Shown here piece after piece: positions 44,885-52,092 of a stretch of DNA of 64,000 nt. The position numbers and the translations under genes are program-made. This DNA comes from Streptomyces thermodiastaticus (GTDB lineage: Bacteria > Actinomycetota > Actinomycetes > Streptomycetales > Streptomycetaceae): assembly GCF_014656135.1 (NCBI RefSeq), contig NZ_BNBV01000007.1:124001-188000 (forward strand). The letters are read 5' to 3'. The stretch's first letter is position 1. Each line of letters begins with the position of its first letter. A model generated the notes under the pieces. That model was given only the letters and a program-made list of their open reading frames with translations, ran no database searches and was not told the origin of the DNA.

Positions 44885-45985
44885 TCAGTGCGCGATGTGG
44901 TCGTACCCCGGGACCTCCCGCAGGCTGCGCGGGCCCGGACCCACGTAGCGGGCCGTGGGGCGCACCAGACGGCCGGTCCGCTTCTGCTCCAGGATGTGCG
45001 CCGACCAGCCCGCGGTGCGCGCACAGGTGAACATCGAGGTGAACAGGTGCGCCGGCACCTCGGCGAAGTCCAGCACGATCGCCGCCCAGAACTCCACGTT
45101 GGTGGCCAGCACCCGGTCCGGGCGCCGGTTGTGCAGCTCCTTGAGGGCCGCCTTCTCCAGTGCCTCGGCCACCTCGAAACGCGGCGCGCCCAGCTCGCGG
45201 GCGGTGCGGCGGAGCACCCGCGCCCGCGGGTCCTCCGCCCGGTAGACCCGGTGACCGAAGCCCATGAGCCGCTCACCGCGGTCCAGCGCCGCCTTGACGT
45301 AGCCCTCCGCGTCCCCGGTCCGCTCGATCTCCTCGATCATGCCCAGCACCCGGGAGGGCGCCCCGCCGTGCAGCGGACCGGACATCGCGCCCACCGCTCC
45401 GGACAGGGCCGCCGCCACGTCCGCGCCGGTGGAGGCGATGACCCGGGCGGTGAACGTGGAGGCGTTCATGCCGTGCTCCGCGGCCGATGTCCAGTAGGCG
45501 TCCACGGCCGCCACATGCTTCGGGTCCGGCTCCCCGCGCCAGCGGATCATGAACCGCTCGGTGATGGTGCGGGCCTTGTCGATCTCCCGCTGGGGCACCA
45601 TCGGCAGCCCCTGCCCGCGCGCCGACTGGGCGACGTAGGACAGCGCCATCACCGCCGCCCGGGCCAGGTCCTCGCGGGCCTGCTCGGCGTCGATGTCCAG
45701 CAGCGGTTTCAGCCCCCACACCGGCGCCAGCATCGCCAGCGCCGCCTGGACGTCCACCCGTACGTCACCCGAGTGGACGGGGATCGGGAACGGCTCGGCG
45801 GGCGGCAGCCCCGGGTCGAAGGCGCCGTCGACGAGCAGCCCCCACACGTTCCCGAAGGAGACGTGACCCACCAGATCCTCGATGTCGACGCCCCGGTACC
45901 GGAGGGCGCCGCCCTCCTTGTCCGGTTCGGCGATCTCCGTCTCGAACGCGACGACTCCCTCGAGTCCGGGCACGAAATCGGACAT
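44885..45985 (-). CDS. Citrate synthase family protein (second-type)
   Basis: 366 residues. Catalytic set of citrate synthases: His in GPLHGGAPSRV, His in FGHRVYRAEDPRA and Asp in VLDFAEVPAHLF. Length and sequence fit the short, secondary citrate synthase-like proteins of streptomycetes rather than the main CitA, so condensation of acetyl- or propionyl-CoA with oxaloacetate (methylcitrate route) is possible. The ATG at 45985 has GAGGAG about 8 nt upstream. It is divergent from pdxH. Confidence 0.9.
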   Translation of the reverse strand: MSDFVPGLEGVVAFETEIAEPDKEGGALRYRGVDIEDLVGHVSFGNVWGLLVDGAFDPGLPPAEPFPIPVHSGDVRVDVQAALAMLAPVWGLKPLLDIDAEQAREDLARAAVMALSYVAQSARGQGLPMVPQREIDKARTITERFMIRWRGEPDPKHVAAVDAYWTSAAEHGMNASTFTARVIASTGADVAAALSGAVGAMSGPLHGGAPSRVLGMIEEIERTGDAEGYVKAALDRGERLMGFGHRVYRAEDPRARVLRRTARELGAPRFEVAEALEKAALKELHNRRPDRVLATNVEFWAAIVLDFAEVPAHLFTSMFTCARTAGWSAHILEQKRTGRLVRPTARYVGPGPRSLREVPGYDHIAH

Positions 45986-46306
45986 CAGGCGGCTCCTCGT
46001 GGTCGGTGCGGCAGATGGTGCGTGCGCTGGACGACGACGGCCCAGTGCCGGCGGGTCGGGAATGCGGCGGTGTCGGTTGCGTGGGATGTGCAGGCCCGAG
46101 CGGTCCGCGGTCGCGTACACCGGCGCGCGGCCCGGGACGGTACCTGAGTGGGTGCCCCGCACGGCCGGCGCTCACCCGGCCGGAGACGGGAGCAGCACCA
46201 TAACCCCGGGTGCCACGATTGAGGAGGCTCTTTGACACCCGGTGCCAGGCGTGAGACGGGACACCTCTGCCGCCGGGCGCCGCCGGGCATGGGGCAAGAT
46301 GACCGC
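45986..46306. other. Divergent region between citrate synthase and pdxH, 321 bp
   Basis: No gene supported. It contains a pair of CC(C/G)GGTGCCA direct repeats at 46206-46247 and TTTGACA at 46231-46237. Confidence 0.5.
46206..46247. promoter_or_regulatory. Direct repeats CCGGGTGCCA / CCCGGTGCCA, period 32
   Basis: CCGGGTGCCA (46206-46215) and CCCGGTGCCA (46238-46247) are on the same face, three turns apart, flanking TTTGACA (-35-like). They could bind a regulator controlling pdxH or the divergent gene. Confidence 0.35.
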
Positions 46307-47038
46307 GTGACCGCTCCAGACGCCGGAACACGAGACACCGGACCGCGCGACGTCCGGGACGCCGAAACAGCGCGGGCGCGGGAGACCGCGCCGTTCGACC
46401 TGGCCGCCATGCGGAAGCACTACCGTGCGGAGGGCCTGACCGAGGCGGACCTGGCCGCCACCCCGGTGGAGCAGTTCGCCCGCTGGTTCCGGCTGGCCGC
46501 CGCGGAGGCGCACCTGTTCGAGCCGAACGCCATGGTGGTCTCCACCGCCGACGCCGAGGGCCGGCCCAGCTCCCGCACCGTCCTGCTCAAGCATTTCGAC
46601 GAGCAGGGCTTCGTCTTCTACACCAACTACGGCTCCCGCAAGGCCCGCGACCTCGCCGAGAACCCGTACGTCTCGCTGTTGTTCCCCTGGCACCCCATGG
46701 CCCGCCAGGTCATCGTCCAGGGCGTGGCCCGCCGCACCGGACGGGACGAGACCGCCGCGTACTTCCGCACCCGCCCGCACGGCTCCCAGCTGGGCGCCTG
46801 GGCCAGCGCCCAGTCGACGCTGATCGCGAGCCGGGCGGAACTCGATGCCTCCTACGCCGCCCTGGCCGCTCGCTACCCGGAGGGCGAGCAGGTCCCCGTC
46901 CCGCCGCACTGGGGCGGCTTCCGGGTCGTGCCCGAGTCCGTGGAGTTCTGGCAGGGACGGGAGAACCGCCTCCACGACCGTCTGCGCTACGTCGCCGGAC
47001 CGGACGGCGGCTGGCGCGTGGAGCGGCTCAGCCCCTGA
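46307..47038 (+). CDS. pdxH: Pyridoxamine/pyridoxine 5'-phosphate oxidase PdxH
   Basis: 243 residues. It oxidises pyridoxamine or pyridoxine phosphate to pyridoxal phosphate with FMN. Family markers are [50 protein letters not shown] and the C-terminal [21 protein letters not shown] with the substrate Arg. The start is GTG at 46307; an ATG at 46289 in the same frame is possible. There is a 25-residue variable N-tail before the conserved [10 protein letters not shown]. Confidence 0.95.
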   Translation: MTAPDAGTRDTGPRDVRDAETARARETAPFDLAAMRKHYRAEGLTEADLAATPVEQFARWFRLAAAEAHLFEPNAMVVSTADAEGRPSSRTVLLKHFDEQGFVFYTNYGSRKARDLAENPYVSLLFPWHPMARQVIVQGVARRTGRDETAAYFRTRPHGSQLGAWASAQSTLIASRAELDASYAALAARYPEGEQVPVPPHWGGFRVVPESVEFWQGRENRLHDRLRYVAGPDGGWRVERLSP

Positions 47039-47071
47039 ACCGCGGACCCGGGACCGTTCTGTGCACGCAGA

Positions 47072-47142
47072 CGGCCCGCGAGCTGGGTCCTGGCGCCTGG
47101 GGCGCAAGGAGCCGGCCGGACGTACCGGCAGCTCGCGGGCCG
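47072..47142. terminator. Long inverted repeat after pdxH
   Basis: CGGCCCGCGAGCTG (47072-47085) and CAGCTCGCGGGCCG (47129-47142) are exact complements enclosing 43 nt that contain further short hairpins (GCGCC-TGG-GGCGC; CCGGCCGG). It can terminate pdxH and the leftward short unit. Confidence 0.65.
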
Positions 47143-47221
47143 GGTGACTGCTTGGGATTGGGCCGGCTGCACGCACGGAACACGTGCTGGTCCGGCACCG
47201 CACTCGGTGGGTGACGGGCCG

Positions 47222-47260
47222 CTAGCCCGCAGCCACCTCACGCGTCCGGTAGTCATACAT
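47222..47260 (-). CDS. Candidate 12-residue peptide MYDYRTREVAAG
   Basis: ATG at 47260, AAGGGAGG ribosome binding site about 11 nt upstream, and a promoter (47293-47322) that would give a 26-nt leader. The peptide ends at TAG 47222-47224. It is too short for domain analysis. It may be a leader peptide, a signal peptide or a chance frame in a small RNA. Confidence 0.35.
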   Translation of the reverse strand: MYDYRTREVAAG

Positions 47261-47292
47261 CTGCCGAACCACCTCCCTTCTCGTGTACCGCC

Positions 47293-47322
47293 ACCCTAGG
47301 AACCGCTCCGGCAGCACTTCAA
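47293..47322 (-). promoter_or_regulatory. Consensus-like promoter for a short minus-strand transcript
   Basis: On the minus strand TTGAAG (47322-47317) and TAGGGT (47298-47293) are 18 nt apart, a very good match to the vegetative promoter. It lies over the stop codon of the PAS gene and points away from it, toward the 12-residue ORF and the 47072-47142 hairpin. Confidence 0.55.
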
Positions 47323-48758
47323 CCGCTTTTCTCCGCGTCCGCGCTCCGAGCCAGGTCCAGGGCGGCGGCGACATGCGCGGCGACGTCCTCGGCGTGGGCG
47401 GTGTCGCCGCGGTCGAAGGGGGAACGGCTGGGGCCGCGCAGGAAGGTGAGGACCCCGAGAGTGCGGCCCCGGCTGCGCAGCGGAGTGCACAGCGCGTGCA
47501 CGGTCTCCGCCGGCCATTGGCAGGCCAGGGCCCAGGAGCGGGCGCGGTCGGCCGTCGCCGTGCCCGCGCCGGCCCGCACGGAGGAGCCCCGCTCGACGCA
47601 CTGCAGGGCGGGGTGCCCCTCCCCGTAGCCGACGGGCAGGCCCGCGCGGCCGGTGACCACGCTGGGCCCGGCACCGGTGGCCGGGGTGGCGGCGACGCGG
47701 ACCAGCCGCACCGGTGTCCCCTTCGCGCCGTCGCCCGGCGGTGCCGGGCCGCTCACCCGGTCCAGCAGGGCGTGGTCGGCGAACCCGGCCAGCGCGAAGT
47801 CGAGGTGGCAGGTGGCGGCGTCCAGCGGGTCCTCGCACTCGGCGGCGACCCGGACGGCGCGGTGCAGCTGCTGGGTGCGGAACCGCAGCAGCGCCGCCTC
47901 CTGCTCGGCCTGCCTGGTGTCGGTGACGTCGGTGAACAGCCAGGCCACCCCCAGCGGAACCGGTTCTTCCGCGAGTGGGGACGACAGCCGGACGAAGCCG
48001 CTGCGCCAGCAGCGGCGCCGCTCGCCCTCCGGGCCGCGCACCCCGACCCAGATCTCCGCGGGCGCCGGCGGCGCACCCTCCGCCAGGACGTGGGCCAGCG
48101 CGCTCTCCAGTTCCTCCACCCCCCGGCACAGCAGATCGCCCAGCGGGCGGCCGAGCGCGGCCGTGCGGCCGACGCCGAGGGCGCGGGCCGCGTGCGCGTT
48201 GACGACGGCCGGCCGCAGATCGGCGTCGACCAGGACCACGCCCCAGGAGGCGTCCTCGAACAGCGCCTCGCTGAGCGCGATGGACCGCTCCAGGTCGATC
48301 TGCGCGTGCACCTCGCTGAAGGCGCAGTACACGCCCGCGGGCGTGCCGTCGGGACCGCGCACGGCCGCGGACTGGGTGCGCACCAGGACACGGCGGCCGT
48401 CCTTGGTGACCAGCGCGAACTCGTGCACCTGGCGGCCGGGCGCGTGCATCGCCGACATCAGCCGCCGCTCGACCTCCTCGGCGTCCGCGCTGCGCACCGC
48501 CCATCCGGCGAAACCGTGCCGGCCGACCGCCTCGGCGGCGCTCCAGCCGAGGATGCGCTCGGCCTCGCGGTTCCAGTGGGTGACGGTGCCCTGCGCATCG
48601 AAGGCGCACAGCGCCGCGTCCATGCCGTCGAGAAGGGCGGCGAGCAGATCGGCGCCGGCACCGTCGGCCGCGCCGGCGGCGTCCTGTCCGCCCGGGCCGC
48701 GCTGCTCCCGCGGTCCGGCACGGTCGTCCGCGGCTCCACTGCGCCGGGAAGCACTCAC
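47319..48758 (-). CDS. PAS-domain signalling protein
   Basis: 479 residues from the GTG at 48758 (GGGGG 5 nt upstream; the ATG at 48821 in the same frame has no such site). Two PAS domains: LLAALLDGMDAALCAFDAQG with THWNREAERILGWSAAEAVGR (about 38-75), and ASWGVVLVDADLRPAVVNAH (about 165-185). The C-terminal 200 residues resemble a GAF domain (CTPLRSRGRTLGVLTFLRG). There is no kinase, phosphatase or HTH, so it is a sensor or adaptor. Located 240 bp downstream of the SIS gene on the same strand. Confidence 0.8.
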   Translation of the reverse strand: MSASRRSGAADDRAGPREQRGPGGQDAAGAADGAGADLLAALLDGMDAALCAFDAQGTVTHWNREAERILGWSAAEAVGRHGFAGWAVRSADAEEVERRLMSAMHAPGRQVHEFALVTKDGRRVLVRTQSAAVRGPDGTPAGVYCAFSEVHAQIDLERSIALSEALFEDASWGVVLVDADLRPAVVNAHAARALGVGRTAALGRPLGDLLCRGVEELESALAHVLAEGAPPAPAEIWVGVRGPEGERRRCWRSGFVRLSSPLAEEPVPLGVAWLFTDVTDTRQAEQEAALLRFRTQQLHRAVRVAAECEDPLDAATCHLDFALAGFADHALLDRVSGPAPPGDGAKGTPVRLVRVAATPATGAGPSVVTGRAGLPVGYGEGHPALQCVERGSSVRAGAGTATADRARSWALACQWPAETVHALCTPLRSRGRTLGVLTFLRGPSRSPFDRGDTAHAEDVAAHVAAALDLARSADAEKSG

Positions 48759-49000
48759 CTGAACCCCCACTGCAGGCTGCGTCCGCACGTACGGTGCGCG
48801 GATCCGCTCACTGGCCATCATTCAACGCGAACGTGACGCAGCGCACACCGGGTTCCCTGAGATCGGCCGGCTCTCACCGCACCGGGCCCGCCGGTGCCGC
48901 GCCGCCGTGTGCCGTGTACCCGTCACGGCGGGTCTCACCACGGGGGCTGCGGCCGCGGGTGCGCGCCGGGTCGGGCGCGGGTGCGGGCCGGCCCCCTGCG

Positions 49001-49110
49001 GTGCCGGCAGAAGACGCGGTCAGTGCCGGCGGAAGACGCGGTCAGTGCCGGCGGAAGACGCGGTCAGTGCCGGCGGCAGACGCGGTCAGTGCCGGTAGAA
49101 GATGCGGTCC
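49001..49110. repeat. 22-bp tandem repeat, five copies, grown from a gene's 3' end
   Basis: Units begin at 49001, 49023, 49045, 49067 and 49089, each GTGCCGGYRG followed by (A/C)AGA(C/T)GCGGTC. The fifth unit is coding (last residues of the SIS protein) and the stop lies at the junction with the fourth. The other units repeat that end plus stop on the downstream side. Confidence 0.85.
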
Positions 49111-49841
49111 GCGTACTGCTCGAAGACGCGGGCGTTCCACTCGTGGCCGCCGTCGACGTTGCCGGAGCGCAGCAGCGGCGGCTCGATCCCGCGGTCGGCG
49201 AGGGTGCTCGCGGCGGTGGCCAGGACGGCCTGCAGCAGGGCCGAGGTGACGACCGTGGAGGCGGGGGCGAAGGGCGCGGCGACGCCGTCGAGGGTGAGTT
49301 CCGCGTCGCCGACCGCGATCTTGGAGTCGAGGACGAGGTCGCAGTGGTCCTTCAGGAAGGTGCCCGAGGAGTGCCGCGAGGTGGTCTCGGCGGCGTAGGC
49401 GACGGAGGTCACGCCGATCACCTTCACGCCCCGCGCGCGGGCGCCGAGGGCCATCTCCACCGGCAGGGCGTTGCGCCCGGAGAGCGAGACGACGATCAGG
49501 GCGTCGCCGGAGCGCAGCGGTGAGCTGTCCAGGACGGCGCCGGCCAGCCCGTCGACGCGTTCCAGGGCGGAGCCCAGTGTGGCGGGCACGACGTCGACGC
49601 CGACGGCGCCGGGCACGGCGAGCAGGTTCATCAGGGCCAGGCCGCCGGCGCGGTAGACGACGTCCTGGGCGGCGAGGGAGGAGTGTCCGGCGCCGAAGGC
49701 GAACAGGCGGCCGCCGCCGGCCACGGTGTCCGCGAGCAGGGTGCCGGCCGCCGCGATCGCCTCGGCCTCCTCGTCGCGGACCCGCCTCAGCAGCCCGATG
49801 GCCGCGTCGAGATAGCGGCCGGCCGGTGTGCGCTCGCTCAT
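49086..49841 (-). CDS. SIS-domain phosphosugar-binding protein (UPF0309-like)
   Basis: 251 residues. SIS fold with LFAFGAGHSSLAAQDVVYRA (about 46-65) and VVSLSGRNALPVEMALGARA (about 118-137). This subgroup has a first loop GAGHS and is annotated as UPF0309 or sugar isomerase domain; it probably binds an N-acetyl-hexosamine phosphate. The ATG at 49841 has GGAGGG 6 nt upstream. It is divergent from dmdR1. The 3' end is part of a 22-bp repeat array. Confidence 0.85.
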   Translation of the reverse strand: MSERTPAGRYLDAAIGLLRRVRDEEAEAIAAAGTLLADTVAGGGRLFAFGAGHSSLAAQDVVYRAGGLALMNLLAVPGAVGVDVVPATLGSALERVDGLAGAVLDSSPLRSGDALIVVSLSGRNALPVEMALGARARGVKVIGVTSVAYAAETTSRHSSGTFLKDHCDLVLDSKIAVGDAELTLDGVAAPFAPASTVVTSALLQAVLATAASTLADRGIEPPLLRSGNVDGGHEWNARVFEQYADRIFYRH

Positions 49842-50105
49842 GGGATCCCTCCGGGTGCCGGGCCGCGGCGCCGGTGCCGCGTGCCGCCGATCACGGTGGG
49901 CTCCGCGCCGGAGCGCTGTCAAGAGGCCGCGTCCCGGCCGGCCGCCGGGAGGGCGGGCAACCGGAGGCCGGGGCTCCGGGCCCGCGATCCCCCGGGCTTG
50001 CGCGGGACGCCTCGATTGTCGGCGGGATGCGTCAGAATTGAAGACAGGGCCAGCGCACGCGCCGGAAGCGGTCGAGCCTCCGGCAGAGGTAATCGAGGGG
50101 CACGG

Positions 50106-50798
50106 ATGTCCGGACTGATCGACACGACGGAGATGTATCTCCGCACCATCCTCGAACTGGAGGAGGAAGGCGTCGTCCCCATGCGCGCCCGCATCGCCGA
50201 ACGGCTCGACCAGAGCGGGCCGACGGTGAGCCAGACGGTCGCCCGGATGGAGCGTGACGGGCTCGTCTCGGTGGCCCCGGACCGGCATCTGGAGCTGACC
50301 GAGGAGGGCCGCCGGCTGGCCACGCGCGTGATGCGCAAGCACCGGCTCGCGGAGTGTCTGCTCGTCGACGTGATCGGCCTGGAGTGGGAGCAGGTGCACG
50401 CCGAGGCCTGCCGCTGGGAGCACGTGATGAGCGAGGCCGTGGAGCGCCGGGTGCTGGAGCTGCTGCGACATCCCACGGAGTCCCCCTACGGCAACCCGAT
50501 CCCGGGCCTGGAGGAGCTGGGCGAGAAGGACGGCGCCGACCCGTTCCTCCACGAGGGCATGGTGTCGCTGGCCGACCTGGACCCGGGCGCGGACGGCAAG
50601 ACGGTCGTGGTCCGCCGGATCGGGGAGCCGATCCAGACGGACGCCCAGCTGATGTACACGCTGCGCCGCGCGGGCGTGCAGCCCGGCTCGGTGGTGAGCG
50701 TGACCGAGTCGGTGGCCGGGGTGCTGGTCGGCAGCGGCGGCGAGGCGGCCGAGCTGGACCCGGACGTCGCCTCCCACGTGTTCGTCGCCAAGCCCTGA
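50106..50798 (+). CDS. dmdR1: DtxR-family iron-dependent repressor (DmdR1-like)
   Basis: 230 residues, the length of S. coelicolor DmdR1. DtxR winged helix (LIDTTEMYLRTILELEEEGV; SGPTVSQTVARMERDGLV), metal-binding and dimer domain (HRLAECLLVDVIG; EACRWEHVMSE, with His and Glu ligands of the two metal sites), and C-terminal SH3-like domain (LRRAGVQPGSVVSV). It represses siderophore and iron genes when Fe2+ is bound. The ATG at 50106 follows GAGGGG by about 6 nt. In S. coelicolor an antisense gene (adm) overlaps dmdR1; the minus strand here is likewise open over nearly the whole gene. Confidence 0.93.
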   Translation: MSGLIDTTEMYLRTILELEEEGVVPMRARIAERLDQSGPTVSQTVARMERDGLVSVAPDRHLELTEEGRRLATRVMRKHRLAECLLVDVIGLEWEQVHAEACRWEHVMSEAVERRVLELLRHPTESPYGNPIPGLEELGEKDGADPFLHEGMVSLADLDPGADGKTVVVRRIGEPIQTDAQLMYTLRRAGVQPGSVVSVTESVAGVLVGSGGEAAELDPDVASHVFVAKP

Positions 50799-50883
50799 CC
50801 GGGGCCGGGCCCCGGCCGGGCGCCGGAGCGGAGGGTCCGGCAGGCCCCGGGTCAGGCGGGGTGTGCGGGCCGGGACCGTGCGG

Positions 50884-50913
50884 AGGCCCCGGCGCCGCGT
50901 GGCGCCGGGGCCT
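50884..50913 (+). terminator. Perfect 13-bp GC-rich hairpin downstream of dmdR1
   Basis: AGGCCCCGGCGCC (50884-50896) pairs with GGCGCCGGGGCCT (50901-50913) around GCGT. Confidence 0.75.
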
Positions 50914-51079
50914 GTCCTCCCCTTGCGTCGACCCGGAGCCCCGAGCTCTCAGGGTCGTCCCCCTCGGACCTGTATCCCCGAGCGGTCCGCCTCCCGGTGA
51001 AGATCTCCCCGCGGCAGCGGCGATCATGCATCACGGGGGGTCACTCGAACGAGGGGTGTTGCCGATGGGACCGACATTT

Positions 51080-51095
51080 TCGAATGCGTATTCGA
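51080..51095. promoter_or_regulatory. SOS-box-like palindrome TCGAAT-GCGT-ATTCGA
   Basis: Matches the actinobacterial LexA box TCGAAC-N4-GTTCGA except for the innermost base of each arm. It directly abuts a -10-like TAGTCT (51096-51101), about 70 bp before the hydrolase start, a typical repressor position. Confidence 0.4.
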
Positions 51096-51165
51096 TAGTC
51101 TGCGGGCGACGGGCCGCACGCGCCGCACGACGGCAGGGGGGCGGCACAGCCAGGGGGTGGACGCA

Positions 51166-52062
51166 GTGGCGCGGCGCATCGATGTGACGGGGGCGGGCGG
51201 CGTACGGCTGGCCGCGTGGGAGTCCGGCGGGCCGGAGACGGCCGCCGGCCAGGACGGGACACGGGACGCCGTCCCGGCACACGGCACGGACCCGCGGCCG
51301 GGTGTGCTCCTGCTCCACGGGCTCACCGGCCGCGCCTCCCACTGGGCCGCCACCGCCCGCTGGCTCTCCGCGCGGCACCGGGTCGTCGCCCTGGACCTGC
51401 GCGGCCACGGCCACAGCGGCAAACCCGCACCGGAGGCGTACACCCGCGACGCCTTCGTCGAGGACGTGCAGGCCGCCGTGGAGCAGCTCGGCCTCGGCCC
51501 GGCCGTCGTCGTCGGGCACGCGATGGGCGCGCTGACCGCCTGGCAGCTCGCGGCCGCACGCCCCGACCTGGTGCGCGCGCTGGTCGTGGGCGACATGCGG
51601 GCCTCGGCGCTGGGCTCCGCCTCGCAGCGGGAGTGGGAGTCCTGGCTCGCGGCGTGGCCGCTGCCCTTCGCCGGCCTGGACCAGGCCCGCACCTGGTTCG
51701 CCGAGCAGGACCCCCGCGTGGACCGCCCGAGCCCGGCCCGCGGCGCGTTCTACGCCGAGGTCCTGCACGCGTGCGCAGACGGCTGGCGTCCGGTCTTCGA
51801 CCCCGCGCACATCCTCGCCGCCCGCGCGACCTGGGCCTTCGACGCCCACTGGGACGAGCTGGCCCTCGTCGGCTGCCCCGCCCTGGTCGTGCGCGGCCTG
51901 GACGGCGAGCTGGGCCGCGCGGAGGCCCAGGAGATGGTCCGGGTCCTGCCCCGCGGCCAGTACGCGGAGATCCCCGACGCCGGCCACTACCTGCACTACG
52001 AACGCCCCGAGGCCTGGCGCGCCGTCCTGGAACCCTTCCTCGGCACGGTCCTCGCCGGCTGA
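51166..52062 (+). CDS. Alpha/beta-hydrolase-fold protein with Ala at the nucleophile position
   Basis: 298 residues from GTG at 51166 (AGGGGG 8 nt upstream; GTG 51157 is possible). Fold markers are LLLHGLTGRASHW (oxyanion loop), VVALDLRGHGHSGKP and C-terminal DAGHYLHYERPEAW with the catalytic His; the acid may be Asp in VVRGLDGEL. The nucleophile elbow reads VVVGHAMGALTAW: the codon at 51520-51522 is GCG (Ala) where Ser is expected. It is therefore either not a classical serine hydrolase or a binding or pseudo-enzyme. Its promoter carries an SOS-like palindrome. Confidence 0.85.
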   Translation: MARRIDVTGAGGVRLAAWESGGPETAAGQDGTRDAVPAHGTDPRPGVLLLHGLTGRASHWAATARWLSARHRVVALDLRGHGHSGKPAPEAYTRDAFVEDVQAAVEQLGLGPAVVVGHAMGALTAWQLAAARPDLVRALVVGDMRASALGSASQREWESWLAAWPLPFAGLDQARTWFAEQDPRVDRPSPARGAFYAEVLHACADGWRPVFDPAHILAARATWAFDAHWDELALVGCPALVVRGLDGELGRAEAQEMVRVLPRGQYAEIPDAGHYLHYERPEAWRAVLEPFLGTVLAG

Positions 52063-52092
52063 CCGCCCGGCCGAGGAAGGGGACGCGCCTGC

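Larger units (their letters stand above)
50799..51165. other. Intergenic region after dmdR1, 367 bp
   Basis: Holds a GGGGCCGGGCCCCGG palindrome right behind dmdR1, the strong hairpin at 50884-50913, and an AT-rich promoter patch with a TCGAAT/ATTCGA palindrome at 51080-51095. No gene is supported. Confidence 0.6.

Noticed and set aside
49001-49110. Possible CRISPR array
   Set aside because: The 22-bp units are contiguous with no unique spacers and no cas genes are nearby; it is a simple tandem repeat from a gene end.
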